A stretch of DNA of 64,000 bases from Tetrastigma voinierianum (lineage: Eukaryota > Streptophyta > Magnoliopsida > Vitales > Vitaceae). The first letter of the stretch is position 1. Each line of letters opens with the position of its first letter. The stretch covers positions 1 through 64,000 of the forward strand of contig JAEQBH010009442.1 in assembly GCA_016808115.1 (NCBI GenBank), given 5' to 3'. The notes below the pieces were generated by a model. The model saw nothing but the letters and a program-made list of their open reading frames with translations. It made no database searches and had not been told where the DNA came from. Of this stretch, positions 1 through 10,319 are shown in pieces. Position numbers and translations under genes: made by a program.

Positions 1-1578
1 TAAGCCTTGTGTTCGAGAGACTGGTGAGGCATTGAGAAGGCTGGCCCTCTTGGGTTCTAGGCGCCGCGCCTGGCGGGCGTGTGACCGCTGGGCGTAATTG
101 CCCCAGTGAGGCAGGTGTTAATACAGGCATGCCTTCAGGCCGATGCAGGCATGCGCTAGGCTAGGAACTGCTTTAGGCGTAGTCATGGAACTAGGCTAAG
201 GCAGATGTCTAAGCATGCACTAGAGGCCAGGGTCACTTTGTGTCTGAGGCATGCACTAGGTTGAGCACCCATGCCCGAGGCGTAATGTTGGCACTAATGA
301 GGCACCGTGTCTAGGCATGCCTTGGAAGCGGGAATCTTGTCTAAATATCATGGCCTGGCCCAGAGGCAGGCGTATCTGAAACGAGCACTAGGCGAAGCAC
401 CATGTCTAGGAAGCACTAAGTGGGCACCTTATCTAGGTATGTCCTTGGCACTAGGCGAGGCACGGGTGTCTAAGCATGGCACTCGGCTAAGGCCCTGCTG
501 TAGGCGGAGTTCTACGGCCTTTAGTAGATACCCAGGTGGCTACGCATGCGCTAGGCGAGGGCCTGCTCTGCTTGCATGTCATGGAAGTGAGTAGATGCAG
601 TGTTTAGGCATGCACTAGGCGAGGAACCTTGCTGGGCATGTGTGTCATGGCACTAGGCTGAGGCACCGTGTCTAGGCATGCACTGGGGCTGAGTCCAGGT
701 GTCTGGGCATGCACTAGGCGGGCATCTTGCCTAGGCGTGTGTTGTGCTCAGTAGGGGCACGGGTGTCTAGGCTAAGTAGAGTCACCTTCAATCTGGCGTG
801 TGCTAAGCCCGAGGCACCTTGTCTGGGCATGTCGGGGCGCAGTCGAGGGCACCATGTCTGGCGGCACTAGGTCGAGAGCAAGATGTCTGGCGACCTGGTA
901 GAGACCTTAGGCTGGGTAATGTCATGGCCTTGGCGAGCCACGGATTTCTAGGCATGGCCTTTGGACTAATGCAGGTGTAATAATTAACTAGGCAGGGAGC
1001 ATCTTGTGCAGGAAAGCCTTAGACGAGAGCGTGTCTGTAAGAAGCAAACCTTGGTAGGGCTTATCTAGGTATGTATGTGTGTGAGGGTGGGGCAGGATTT
1101 CTAGGCATGACAAAGGTTGAGCAGTTCTGGGCATGCATTAAGTAGAGGCATCTTTTCTAGGCATGTCATGAAGTGGGCCAGGAATTGCCTTGTCTGGGGA
1201 AAGCCACTAGGCCAGAGGCATCTTGTCTCGGCATTTCATGACCCAGGCTGGCTCTTAGTGTCTGGGCGTGGTGCTGGTAGGGTTTCTTGTGTCTGGGCAT
1301 CTTATTTGGCGGAGTCACCATATTTCTAGGCGTAGCCGCCCCAGGCGAAGGCACCTTGTCTTGGCACGTCATTGCACTAGGCCAGAGACGCAGGGCTAGG
1401 CGTGGCACTAGGGCGAGGAGCACCATGTCTGGGCAAGCGCTACCGGTGAGCATCGTGTCTAGGCATGTCTTGGGCAGGCACCTTATTTGGGTATGTCATG
1501 GCCCAGGCCGGGGGCACCGCGTGTAATCTTGGCGCTCAGGCCGAGGCACTTTGCCTAGGAAGTTCACGGCTAGGCGCG
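1..1578. repeat. Satellite array, orientation A (left edge)
   Basis: Degenerate tandem array of short monomers, read on the plus strand as CTAGGCATGCACTAGG followed by a CCGAGGCACCTTGT-like half. Two monomer lengths are visible: about 30 bp with the core GCATGCACTAGG, and about 36 bp with the core GCATGTCATGGCACTAGG. Landmark monomers with CCTTATCTAGGTATG or a close variant occur near 429, 1063 and 1483. The open frames here (for example 307-594 and 1117-1329) simply translate the repeat and are not genes. The array continues beyond the left edge of the window. Confidence 0.9.
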
Positions 1579-2121
1579 TGTCACGGGACTTAGTCTTTCT
1601 GCTAAGCTCCCGTGCGACACTTAGACAACTCGCCCCTCGGATGTTTCTAAGTCAGCCTCCTACTTACCTTGCTTGCTAGCTCGAAGCTATCCACGGCTTG
1701 GAAGCAAAGAGAACTGAGAGAACACTTGAAAGGAAGAAAGGCTCTTTGTGAAGAATGACTCTTTACAATGCTTTAGAGAGCTCTTGGCTTGGTTCTCAGT
1801 TGGTTTTGCAAATGAGGCCACCACCTCCTTATATAGCCACTATGGAAGTGTGTAGAGACCTTTGAAGGTTCCCCCACAAACCCTAGAGAATTCTAGAATA
1901 TTCTATTGTACACATATGTCTGAGGTCTCTAGAAGAACCTAGGATGATCTCATTCTTTCCATACCCTTCTGCAGTGTGGACTTCTCGAGTCTTCTAGAAC
2001 CTTCCACATCCTTCTAGAAAGGACGTCTCTCGAGTCTCTAGAATCTTCCCACCTCCACATATAAGCCCTCATAGCTCCATATGATCCCGAGAAGGGAACT
2101 GCATGAGTGAGGTGTATTGCA
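1579..2121 (-). repeat. 3' LTR of chromovirus A1
   Basis: About 543 bp. On the coding strand it begins near TGCAATACACC (equivalent to TGTCACACCC in sibling LTRs) and ends AAGTCCCGTGACA, giving TG...CA termini. It contains the same blocks as the 5' LTR: a CATATGGAG segment, several TCTAGA-rich segments, ACATATG, a TATATA box at about 1829-1835, and TTTGCAAA. Differences from the 5' LTR are mainly short indels. Confidence 0.88.
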
Positions 2122-2131
2122 TTCCTCCCCC
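2122..2131 (-). other. Polypurine tract of chromovirus A1
   Basis: On the minus strand this reads GGGGGAGGAA and directly abuts the 3' LTR. A purine run in this position primes plus-strand DNA synthesis in LTR retrotransposons. Matching runs GGTGGGAGGAA and GGTGGGGGAGAA stand before the 3' LTRs of the two sibling elements. Confidence 0.8.
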
Positions 2132-2135
2132 AAGC

Positions 2136-2420
2136 GCGAGATGTCCTCGTTGATCCTTTCGGCCGAAAGCGATCGATCTGTTTAAGGCCTTACGAAAATG
2201 TCTGCTAGCTCCCAGTAAGCCCATCTCTGGTAGTCCACGCTTCCACTTCCATTAAGTATTCTTTGTAGAAATTTTGAAAGTTATTCTTCCTCGGGACAGT
2301 CACCATGATGTAGTCCACCTCCTTGTCATAGGACGTGACCACTGCTGTAGGTGCCCTCGTAGAAATCCCTCGGCCTGGATCCTCCTTATCTTACGTGATA
2401 TGGCTTTAGATTCTTGACAT
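2136..2420 (-). pseudogene. pol: Chromodomain and C-terminal end of pol, chromovirus A1 (broken)
   Basis: On the minus strand the stretch aligns with the sibling chromodomain at 59249-59360. The linker reads RRIQAEGFLRGHL, followed by a DYIM-equivalent and an EYLM segment in place of EYLVKWKG. The aromatic cage and tryptophan positions are blurred by frameshifts. In chromoviruses this domain on the integrase tail directs insertion to heterochromatin by reading modified histones, which fits an element sitting in a satellite. The call rests on DNA-level similarity to the other copies more than on this frame. Confidence 0.65.
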
Positions 2421-3575
2421 GGAAGACGAGGATGAATCTTTGGCGGTAACTTCGACCTTATAGGACACCTTACCCGGCAGGTCCCGATATGGGAAAGGGA
2501 CATTCATCTTCCCTCCTGAGTCCTTTGTGCCTTTCGAAGGACTTGAGCTGTTGGGAGTATGAGCTTAATGACAAGTCTCGACACGGAACTCTGCCATATC
2601 TCTCTGCATCGGCCTTCTTCATCTTCTTAGCAGCCTTCTCACAGCATAGGCACCCATGCCTGGCTTGCTTTCGTGCCATCCTTTATGGAATTTGTAGGCG
2701 TTGGGCTCTTCGTGTATCCCCCCAGCTAGGGTGTGAGGTCATCGGTTGTTGCCCATTCTTATCTCGAGCGGACTCCTCTAAGTTGCCTCGCTCCTGCCAG
2801 ATTATAGGAGGCGCAGGCCACATCTAGCAACTTAGCCCGGTCGGTCGATTGGCATTTCCAGTGCCTGGTATAACTCAATGGGGCGTTCACGTTTTGTCTG
2901 CCCATCGTGCGAGGTGGCTAGTAGAGAAGTGAAGCTCAGTGCCTGTGAGCTTGAAGCGACTTCATCGAAACTTCCCAGTGAAGCGCGAGTCACGATCATT
3001 GATGATGAACTTTGGTAGCCCCAATACTTCACCACGTTCTTGAGGAATGATGCGGGCGTCTCCTCGATGTGCAATCCTTAGGAAGTACGCTGTAAATTAA
3101 CATACTTGGAAAGCGGGTCCACCACCACTATGATAGATCCATGTCCCTCGGACTTGGGTAGGCCGATATTGAAGTCATAGTGACACTCTCCTGGTAGCTC
3201 TGTATAGGTAGTGGCTCGGCCAGTCCCCAGGCTGATGTTGCTCCACCTTGTCTTGTTGGCACGTCAAGACAAATTCATACGTATCATTCTCCACATCATC
3301 CGTATCGCGACGTGTGGGCGGACCTAGTAGTGCGCGTAGCGTCTCGTTGCCACTGGATGTCCAGCTCATTTGGAGTTGTGACACTCCTTGATGAGATTCC
3401 TTCTGATACTTCCCCACTTAGGCACATAGGTAGCTTCCCTTAGTGTAAGTAGACCATCCTGCACGAAAATCGTCGTCTTTCCTCGTGGACCAGCGTGATG
3501 AGACTCTTGGCCAACTGGAGCGTGTTGCGGCCTCGCTGTAGGATCCATGTCTCTCGCACGGGGTTGGCTAGTCAT
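2420..3575 (-). pseudogene. pol: Integrase region of pol, chromovirus A1 (broken)
   Basis: Integrase joins element cDNA to host DNA. Visible parts on the minus strand: the CC half of the HHCC zinc module (LTCQQDKV, about 3240-3275); the start of the catalytic core, where a segment encoding GHGSIIVVVD-like sequence lies at about 3110-3160; and the C-terminal module with KKMKK and a PFPI segment (open frame 2470-2679). These are in different frames, so the gene is interrupted several times. The aspartates and glutamate of the catalytic triad cannot all be placed in one frame. The region between about 2690 and 3070 should hold the rest of the core but reads only as short out-of-frame pieces. Confidence 0.75.
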
Positions 3576-3589
3576 GGATGCTAGCTCAT

Positions 3590-4010
3590 GCGACTAAGGC
3601 ATCGGCCCACGTGATTAGGCGTGCTGGCAGCCTCAGCGTGTGGTCGAACTCGACCCGAAGTCTTGCCACCTTTGCCTGCTTGGGGCTTGGCTTCTTGCAG
3701 TGCGGAAGTAAATTTAGTAGCAACCATTAATACGTGTCTTCACTGAAGTGGGACCACGGCCGGATAGTGTCTCGTATCATGAGCAATGGATGATTGTCGT
3801 CATCTCTTTATAGCAGGCGAGTGTACCGCCTTTAGTGTCATTGAGCTTTGCGACTTTGTAGCTATGGGGTGTCTTTCCTACATAGAACCTCCCGATAGCA
3901 AAGTCGAGGCATCGGTGTACCCTCGAATACCTTGGTGTGGTCGGGTGGCGTAATAGGCTCTCAGTTATGGCCTTGCTTGAGTCTTCAAGGCTTGTGGCAT
4001 TTCTCATCCC
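3590..4010 (-). pseudogene. pol: RNase H region and tether of pol, chromovirus A1 (broken)
   Basis: RNase H removes the RNA strand during reverse transcription. The open frame 3777-4007 (minus) reads CLDFAIG, matching the DASDFAIGG motif around the first catalytic aspartate, then KLNDT and KEMTTIIHC, matching the EKEM segment that carries the catalytic glutamate. The aspartate of DAS is displaced by a frameshift; DNA at 3885-3915 still encodes DAS in another frame. At about 3590-3630 the minus strand encodes the tether motif corresponding to NHVADALSR. Confidence 0.8.
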
Positions 4011-4289
4011 ACGTCCATGCCTTACTCTTCTTGAAGATTAAATCGATGGAGCTACTCTTGTTAGTACCCTGATGAACGTAGATAGTAGTTTGACTAGGCC
4101 CGAAGGACCTTAGTTGTGGCACCTTGAGGGGCATCCCGTTTCTGGATGGGCTTTGATCTTGTTTTCATCATCATGAGCTTGCCATCCGGCGATGCGATGT
4201 CTACAGGAAACCCACTTCTCCGAAGCGAAGGAGCATTTCTCCTTCTTCACATATAGCTAAATTCGCCTTAATAAATAGGAACACACTGC

Positions 4290-4990
4290 CTTAGATGATC
4301 AGCGTATTCTTGAGTGTTCTTATATATAACAATATCATCTAGATATACCACCACAAACTTATCGAAAGGATGGAATATCTTGTTCATCAAAAATGCGGAA
4401 TGTAGCAGTGCATTAGTAAGACGAAGGGCATCACTAGGAACTCATAGGAGCCATACCTCGTTACGCACGTAGTCTTCGGCTCATCACAGCCGGTATCCTC
4501 CTTGGTAGTGGCCGATCGCCAGAAGTCGACCGTGAGAGTGCCTTGCTGCGAGTTGATCGGAATAAATGACGTCGAGAGGGATGGGATACTTGTTCTTGAC
4601 CCGTCTGTATTTGAGCTCAGGTAGTCCAATGCACATCGTAGAGACCCATCGTGCTTCTTTTGGAATAAAATAAGACACCATAGGGGCATGAATGGTTGGA
4701 TGAATCCGCGCATCGTGACTCCTTCAGTTGTCTTCTTAACTCCTCGACTGCAGGGTGCCATCCTGCTAATGAGGCCCCATGGCGGGCGGGTTTTGCTCCG
4801 GCTCGACTCGATCTTATGATCTTCCTCTAGGTGCGAGCTTTTTGGGTAGCTCAAACTGACGTACATCCTTAAACTCATCTAGAACCTTCTTGACTTCCAT
4901 GGGCATAGGATCTCCATGGGGTCAATCAGGGTCTTTCTGAAACCGCATGTTGGTCGACTCTTTCCTTTTGACCCCTTTTTCTAGTTGCAT
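4290..4990 (-). pseudogene. pol: Reverse transcriptase region of pol, chromovirus A1 (broken)
   Basis: The longest surviving pol frame (4387-4878, minus, 163 codons) carries FQKKHDGSLRCALDY, then DEPKTTCVTRYGSYEFLVM followed by PFVLL, which match RT fingers and palm motifs. The catalytic YLDDIVIY box is encoded at about 4318-4360 in a neighbouring frame, just upstream of the HPF segment. The KNKYPIPLDV segment sits in the overlapping frame 4484-4681. So the enzyme's landmarks are present in correct order, but at least three frame changes separate them. The function would be RNA-templated cDNA synthesis from the tRNA primer. Confidence 0.88.
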
Positions 4991-5029
4991 AAGCCAGAAG
5001 CATAGGGTCTTAACTTTGCCCTCGATGAT

Positions 5030-5350
5030 TGTGGGAACCATACATGGTGCCTCCTCTTCTAAGATAGCCATGGAGCATTAGAAAGGTAAAGCGTAGCTTT
5101 TACCTGAGAAGGAAGTCCATCCAGAAACCTTATCTTGAAGTCATCCATGGGTGCCGCACGTGAAGTTAACCTTGCCTTCCCACGGCCGTCTTCATTGTTA
5201 CCCCTGCAGGCTACTCCTTGTGATGGCCCAGCGTGAGTCTCGCGCGGGCCGTCTGCCTCCCTTGGATGTCACGGGCTTGAGTCTTCTTGCCTCCTCCTCA
5301 CGAGGCCGAGTTGTGTGTAGCGCCGGTGTCTATCATGGCCTTGATGGACA
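5030..5350 (-). pseudogene. pol: Aspartic protease region, chromovirus A1 (broken)
   Basis: The protease matures the Gag-Pol polyprotein. The minus strand at about 5310-5338 encodes AMIDTGATHNS, the catalytic aspartate motif, intact. Downstream, about 5100-5155, it encodes MDDFKI and a GMDF-like segment, the hydrophobic end of the fold. This is the only A-family copy in the window where the DTGATH active site survives; in the other two it is blurred. The core between the two motifs is frameshifted. Confidence 0.8.
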
Positions 5351-5479
5351 TCCGCTCCACCTTAGCCTCCCACGTACGAGTCCACTTTGCTTTGAGTGCA
5401 TACTGGGTGCTGACCTTGAGGGCATTCAACCGGTACGTGACCCCAGCCGTAGGCATCATCGCTACCTCTTGTTCGGTCT

Positions 5480-6607
5480 CTCTCTTGATCGGCGTTGAGG
5501 CCTTCCTTCTTGGACATTCAGTGCCCGATGTGGTCCGTTGCCACGGGAAGCGATTAGTCTTTGTCTTGAAATCTACGGCGTTTGTCCCGGCTCTTGCCCT
5601 CTTTGTTGGTAGAGGCCTTTGATCCTTCCTTAGTGTTGTGGCTTTTGCTTGGCCTTATGCCACCGCGCTGACATGGCTGCCTTGAAAGATGTATTGGTGT
5701 GAATCTCCCTTTCGAAAATCCATGAGAGACTGCCTTTCTTTGCCATGGCCGTGGCTAAGTCTTGAACCACCACGTCTCCTGGCTCTTCGGCCCGGCCTTG
5801 CTTAGGTTCTCCGTGAATTGAAAAAGAAATACATTCTCATTCATATCGGCGCCTCGAAGCATTAGGGAGAGAGAACTCCTTGGCGTAGTCGCGGATCGAT
5901 CGTATGCACGAGATGCACGATTTTCTACGTGCCAGCCATCCCGCATCCTCGGGGTAAAATTGCTTTTGATTTCTCTTTTGAAATCGCCCGGCGTGTGCAT
6001 GGTGCATAGTCCTTTTTCTATATCCATAAACCTTCTGCACACCACCATAGAGTAGCATTATCTTGGTGAGATAGAGAGTAGCGGTGCGTACCTTAGTAGC
6101 CTCGTCGGTTAGCGCTATTCTTATCAAAAATATCTTTCCATGCCGCCGCGGTAGTTATCAAGCTCCTTAGCATCCCTCCCGGTGTGTGACCCCGGCACCT
6201 CCACCCATGGCGCTTCATGGGTGGCCATAGCAGGAGGCGACAAGCGGCGCACCTCGTAAATGGCCACCTTTTTGCCTTAGCTCTTCTTGTGCTTGGTGAG
6301 ACCTCACTCTTGACTCTAAGCTAGCGAGCATGTCTAGGACCATCGCTCTCATGCGACACCACGGGATGTGAAACCATGGATCCCCTCTTGAAGGTCTAGA
6401 TGCTCACCCTGAGATCCTCCGCGGCCTTATCCATGCTTTGCTCCATGAGGTCCACTCCTTCCTTGGTGTCCGCCATAATGATCTCCAATCGGGTCACCCG
6501 ACTGTCCAAGCTCGTGAGAGGATCACGAGACTTGTCCTTCTTTCCCTTAGCGGAGGTCTTGGTCCCTTCCGGACTTGCTCGGCAACTTCTTCGCGAGAGC
6601 TCGACAT
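5480..6607 (-). pseudogene. gag: gag region, chromovirus A1 (broken)
   Basis: Gag is the capsid and nucleocapsid protein. The likely start is the ATG at 6607 (minus), whose context GGATACAATGTCGAGCTC is shared by all three family members. A frame at 6396-6570 reads GKKDKSRDPLTSLDSRVTRL, a charged, coiled-coil-like N-terminal part. The capsid part is split over two frames: ALTDEATKVRTATLYLT (5837-6127) and CRRFMDIEKG and FKREIKSNF (5755-6048), matching the plant gypsy Gag motif around WWRR...EF. A CCHC-type zinc-knuckle remnant with DGPH and ECPRR equivalents lies at about 5500-5552. Confidence 0.85.
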
Positions 6608-6640
6608 TGTATCCTCCAGTAATTCCTACACATGCGTGAA

Positions 6641-6651
6641 GCTCGATACCA
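6641..6651 (-). other. Primer-binding site of chromovirus A1
   Basis: Reads TGGTATCGAGC on the minus strand, two to three bases inside the 5' LTR. It matches the 3' end complement of initiator methionine tRNA (TGGTATCAGAGC type) with one base lost. It primes minus-strand cDNA synthesis. Confidence 0.85.
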
Positions 6652-6654
6652 AGC

Positions 6655-7167
6655 ATCCACGGACTTAGTCTTCTACTAAGCTCAGGTGCGACACTTAGAC
6701 TTCGCCCCTCGGATGTGCTAAGTCGACCTCCCACTTGCCTTGCCCTTCTTTCGGCTTCTGCGGCAGACGAAGACTTGAGAGAACACTTGAGAAGAGCTCT
6801 TTATTGAAGAATGGTATTACAATGCTTTGAGAGCTCTTGGTTCTCAAGTTGGTTGCAAATGAGGCCACCACCTCCTTATATAGCCACATGGAAGTGTGTA
6901 GAACCTTTGAAGGTTCCCGCGAAACTGAAAAATTCTAGAATATTCTATTATGTACACATATGTACAAGAGGTCTCTAGAAGAACCTAGGATGATCTCGCT
7001 CCTTCCATACCCTTCCCACCGCAGTGTGGACTTCTCGAGTCTTCTAGAGCCCCTTCCCACGTCATAGCAAAGGAGGTCTCCAAGTCTCTAGAATCTTCCC
7101 GCCTCCTATAAGCCCTCCTTGGCTCCATATGATCCAGAGAGGGATTTCCATGAGTGAGGGTGTGACA
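6655..7167 (-). repeat. 5' LTR of chromovirus A1
   Basis: About 513 bp. On the coding strand it starts TGTCACACCCTCACTCATGG at 7167 and ends near AAGTCCGTGGA at 6655. It carries the U3 promoter block and the ACATATG and TCTAGA segments seen in all six A-family LTRs. Compared with the 3' LTR it differs mostly by short insertions and deletions. Confidence 0.88.
6874..6883 (-). promoter_or_regulatory. TATA box in the A1 5' LTR
   Basis: CTATATAAGG on the minus strand, followed by AGGTGGTGGCCTC and TTTGCAAC. The same position holds CTATAAAAGG in the sibling LTRs at 45381-45390 and 54630-54639. This is the expected core promoter of the element's genomic RNA. Confidence 0.65.
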
Positions 7168-8241
7168 CGCGGCTCAGGTGCTTAAGCATGCCTTAGGCCG
7201 AGGCACCTTGCCTTGGCATGTCTTGGTCGTGGTAGAGCGGATTTTTAGGCATGCACTGGGTGGGGAACCTTGCTGGGCATGTCATGGCACTAGGCTGAGA
7301 GGCGGAGTGTCTGGGCATGCACTGGGCCGGTTCTGGAGTGTCTGGGCATGCACTAGGCCGAGGGCATGTGCCTAGGCATGTTTGTACTAGGCCAGGAATG
7401 TCGTGTCCTAGGCATGAACAGAAGCCAGAATCCACTTGGAGTGTCTGGGCATGCATTAGGCCGAGGGCATCTTGCCCTGGGCGTGTGTTGGCACGTGGGT
7501 AGGGGCACCTTGTTACTGTTGTGTCATGGCCTTCAGACCGTTCTGATGTCTAAGCTTTGCCTTTGGGCCAAAAGCGGCTGCTAGGCATTCACGGCTAAGT
7601 ACGAGGAGCTCAGTGCTAGGTATGCACTAAGTAGGGGCATCTGCCTTGACATGTCATGGTAGTGAGTCAGAGCGCGTCATTTTTCACGATGCATGGTAGG
7701 AACCTTGCCTAGGCGTAATCGTTAGCACTGGTGAGGCACCACATCTAGGCACTAGAAGTAAGTCTTGTGTCTAGGCATGCACTAGGCGGGGCATCTTTGC
7801 CTAGCCGTGTGTGTTGGTACTAGGCGAGGCAGGTGTCTGGGCATGCGCTGGTAGTCATATCTAGGCATACTAGGCGAGGCACCTTGTGTCTGGGTATGTT
7901 ATGGCACTAGGGAGAGGCAGTGTCTAGGCATGCACTAGGCGGGAGTCAGTGTCTAGGCATGCATTAGTGAGGCATCTTGCCTGGGCATGTGTTGGCGATA
8001 GGCCCAGGGGCAGTGTCTGGGGCATGCACTAATCCCAAGGCACCTTATTTTGTATGTCATGGCACTGGGCGGGGAGCCAGGTGTGCAGCAGCCTTCGGGC
8101 GAGGCAGCTGCCTCGGTGGTTCAAGGCACTAGGCGGGGCAGTGCCTAGGCATGCACTAGTGAGGCACCACTGCCTTCGGCATGTCATGGCGATGGTAGAG
8201 GCCGCAGTGTTTAGAATGCCTTGGCGGGGACCTTGCCCTAG
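7168..8241. repeat. Satellite array, orientation A, between elements A1 and B
   Basis: About 1.07 kb of the same monomers as the left edge, in the same orientation. GGCATGCACTAGG and CCTTGCCTAGGCATG units are clear at 7300-7400 and 7900-8000. The open frames here translate the repeat. The last bases, CCTAG at 8237-8241, are repeated just after element B at 13569-13573. Confidence 0.9.
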
Positions 8242-8819
8242 TTACCCCCTCGGATGCCTAAGCTTGTTGGTCGGATGCAAGGGCCTCATAGGTATGCCTT
8301 AGACCTATGAGGGCACCTAATAAAACAAGGCAAACCATGGTGGTGCATGGTAAGATACGGTGGACCAGCAGTAGGTCCATGATAGATTATGATGGACATG
8401 CACTTATGGAAAACAGATGCGAGTTTGAATTTGAAAATGAGGCCGATTTCAGAATTCCAAACGTACTGGTGGAGCCAGATTTTGTATATGGGAGGCAGAT
8501 TCGAATTGGCTTGGTGGAGAATGACACTGTTGGGAAGAAGTCACCAAGGTTGTGATAGACACGAAGTCTATAAGGATGTAGTCTTTTAACTTTGATGGGG
8601 TTAGAGAGTGTGCACAATTTCTGTATTTTGTAATATCTTATAATAATTTGAAATTGCACTTTACATAGTGAGTTTATTACTGTCTGAGTTGGGATCATTT
8701 CACGTAAATTCTTGAGTGTCTTATACATTGCTTTTTGAGAGACAACGTGAGGAAAGGTTAGCTAAAGGTGTAGCATCGAAGGTGAAAAATTCATTGTGAT
8801 AAATCCCGGGGGTGTGACA
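8242..8819 (+). repeat. 5' LTR of chromovirus B
   Basis: About 578 bp. Starts near TTACCCCCTCGGATGCC (a G of the expected TG terminus appears lost) and ends GGGGGTGTGACA. Shared with the 3' LTR: AAGCTTGTTGGTCGGATG, AACCATGGTGGTGCATGGTA, ATTCAAATTC-like A/T-rich runs, a TATA box, and GATCATTTC. Differences from the 3' LTR include many short indels and the poly-A tract found only downstream. Confidence 0.87.
8568..8575 (+). promoter_or_regulatory. TATA box in the B 5' LTR
   Basis: CTATAAGG, following AGACACGAAGT. The homologous site in the 3' LTR, CTATAAAAGG near 13315-13324, is a better TATA box. Likely core promoter of element B. Confidence 0.55.
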
Positions 8820-8830
8820 AGTGGTAGAGC
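8820..8830 (+). other. Primer-binding site of chromovirus B
   Basis: AGTGGTAGAGC directly after the 5' LTR. It resembles the initiator-methionine tRNA site TGGTATCAGAGC with three bases missing. Position and partial match support the call. Confidence 0.65.
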
Positions 8831-8834
8831 GTAA

Positions 8835-9790
8835 GATGGTGAGGAGCGATTGAAGGAATGGATGGCCCGGTTGGAAATGCTGTTGGGAGATTGGCCTGAG
8901 GATGAAGGCGTAGTTTGCATTTGGGACCTTCGGTAAACGAGTTTGAAGTGCGGCTGTCGATGGGCCAGGCGATAAATATGGGACGGATCGATGCTCTCAT
9001 GATCTGAGGCATTGATGGCGAGTACGGGATCGCGGTGCAATCCATAGGGCAGAAATCTCAATCTAAAGGGCGTGGCCCGAGAAGATGTGTGTACCGAGGC
9101 GAGGGTTTGGGGGTGCGGAATGCTAAGGAATTGGAAAAATTTCTATAGGACATGAATGATTCTTAGTTGCTGTGTACTGTCGTAAAAAATGGTGTCATAA
9201 CTAGCATGTACCTGTATGGTGATGCAAGAGCTATGGAGCGCACTTTCGGATGGGAGATGATGCGGTCACGGAAGGCCACAGGATTGTCTGGGAGACTGCG
9301 AGGCCCAAATGAACAATTCCTACCCGCGGTCGGCTGGCTTGCAAGAGAATCCTTGAAGCGGTTGAAGCACACGGGTTCAGTGAGGGAATATGTGAAGGAA
9401 TTTAGTTCCATCATGTTGGATATCAGGAACATGTCCGATGAGGACAAATTATTCAACTTTATTTCGGGATTACGGTGAGCCTGTGGGCGGAACTAGGAGG
9501 CGGGGGAGTTCGTGACTGCTGAATTTGATCTGTTCTGACGGACTGTTTGGTGGACCTCTGGTGCGGCGCCGGCATCAGCACCACGACGAGTCGAGGCGGA
9601 TAGAGGCGAAGAGGCTAGTGGAGGAGCCTTCATTCAATAGAGGTGTTGGAAGGGAACGAAGAGTGTAAATAGAGCACATGGAGCAGCCCTGGAATTTTGT
9701 CGACGAGACAAGCCAAAACCCAGTGGGATGCTTCATTTCTGATGGCCTTTCGTAGGGCAGACTGCTTGAAGGAAGCGAGTGCAGCGGTCG
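8835..9790 (+). pseudogene. gag: gag region, chromovirus B (broken)
   Basis: An ATG at 8835 opens a short frame; a following stretch (8862-8915) encodes MARLEMLLGDWPEDEG-like sequence, a helical N-terminus. The best frame is 9167-9478, ending SLKRLKHTGSVREYVKEFSS, then MLDIRNMSDEDKLFNFISGL, the conserved capsid motif of plant gypsy Gag. The frame stops right after this block. A zinc-knuckle remnant (C-F-x-x-D-G-P pattern followed by RADC) is encoded at 9729-9770 in another frame. The region 9480-9700 is low-complexity and charged, as is usual between capsid and knuckle. Confidence 0.82.
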
Positions 9791-9879
9791 CTGCGAGATA
9801 TGAGCGGCTTAGCGATTGAATTCACCCTCCCGAGTAGATCGCTGCGATTCTTAATGCGTCGATGGGAACAACCACGAAA

Positions 9880-10250
9880 ACTTTGATGCATGTTGAAGTC
9901 TTTGCTCAATGGGATCGAGTAAGCGATGGTAGAGCGATGGTGCCACACACAATTCGTTGCAACGGTGAAGCCTCGAGACGATGCGGCGGTAGATGATAAG
10001 CGGATCAGCGTGAGCGATGGAAGGCACAAAGGATCTGAGGGCATTACGGATGTCCCTACTGCCGAGTTGGTGAATGGAAGGGTAAAATGAATTTGCTATA
10101 TGTTTCCATTGGATGATTTCAATCTAATCACGGGATTGATTTCTTCCTCGGAAGTCTAAAGGCTGCCACGATTCCTCGTGCGGGTGGACTTATGATTTTA
10201 GTGGAGAAACAGCCTTGCTTTGTGCCTGCAGTGAAAGGAATGGCAGAGAA
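9880..10250 (+). pseudogene. pol: Aspartic protease region, chromovirus B (broken)
   Basis: DNA at 9935-9955 encodes D-GATHN, the active-site motif with the threonine codon of DTG lost. Downstream at 10105-10235 the segments PLDDFNLI, IDFFLGSLKAATIP and GLMILVEKQPCFVPAVKG are encoded in successive frames; these match the protease end and the linker towards reverse transcriptase in chromoviruses. The catalytic site is damaged as written. Confidence 0.75.
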
Positions 10251-10319
10251 GCTTGGAAAGGCCAAGATGGTGTCGGCCCTTCAACTGAAGAAAGGGCTTA
10301 AGAGAAGAGACATACCTTG

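Larger units (their letters stand above)
1579..7167 (-). mobile_element. Chromovirus A1: Ty3/gypsy LTR retrotransposon, complete but frame-broken
   Basis: About 5.6 kb element on the minus strand with two LTRs, a primer-binding site at 6641-6651, a polypurine tract at 2122-2131, and gag, protease, reverse transcriptase, RNase H, integrase and chromodomain in that order. Integrase after RNase H is the Ty3/gypsy order, and a C-terminal chromodomain marks a chromovirus. It belongs to the same family as the elements at 45094-50598 and 54344-59962, sharing LTR, gag and pol sequence. The bases CGCG sit immediately outside both ends (1575-1578 and 7168-7171) and may be a 4-bp target-site duplication. 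The element is non-autonomous as written because every domain is interrupted by frameshifts. Satellite of the same orientation lies on both sides, so it inserted into the array. Confidence 0.9.

Noticed and set aside
1..1578. Telomeric or subtelomeric repeat
   Set aside because: No TTTAGGG or CCCTAAA runs occur anywhere in the window; the monomer is unrelated.
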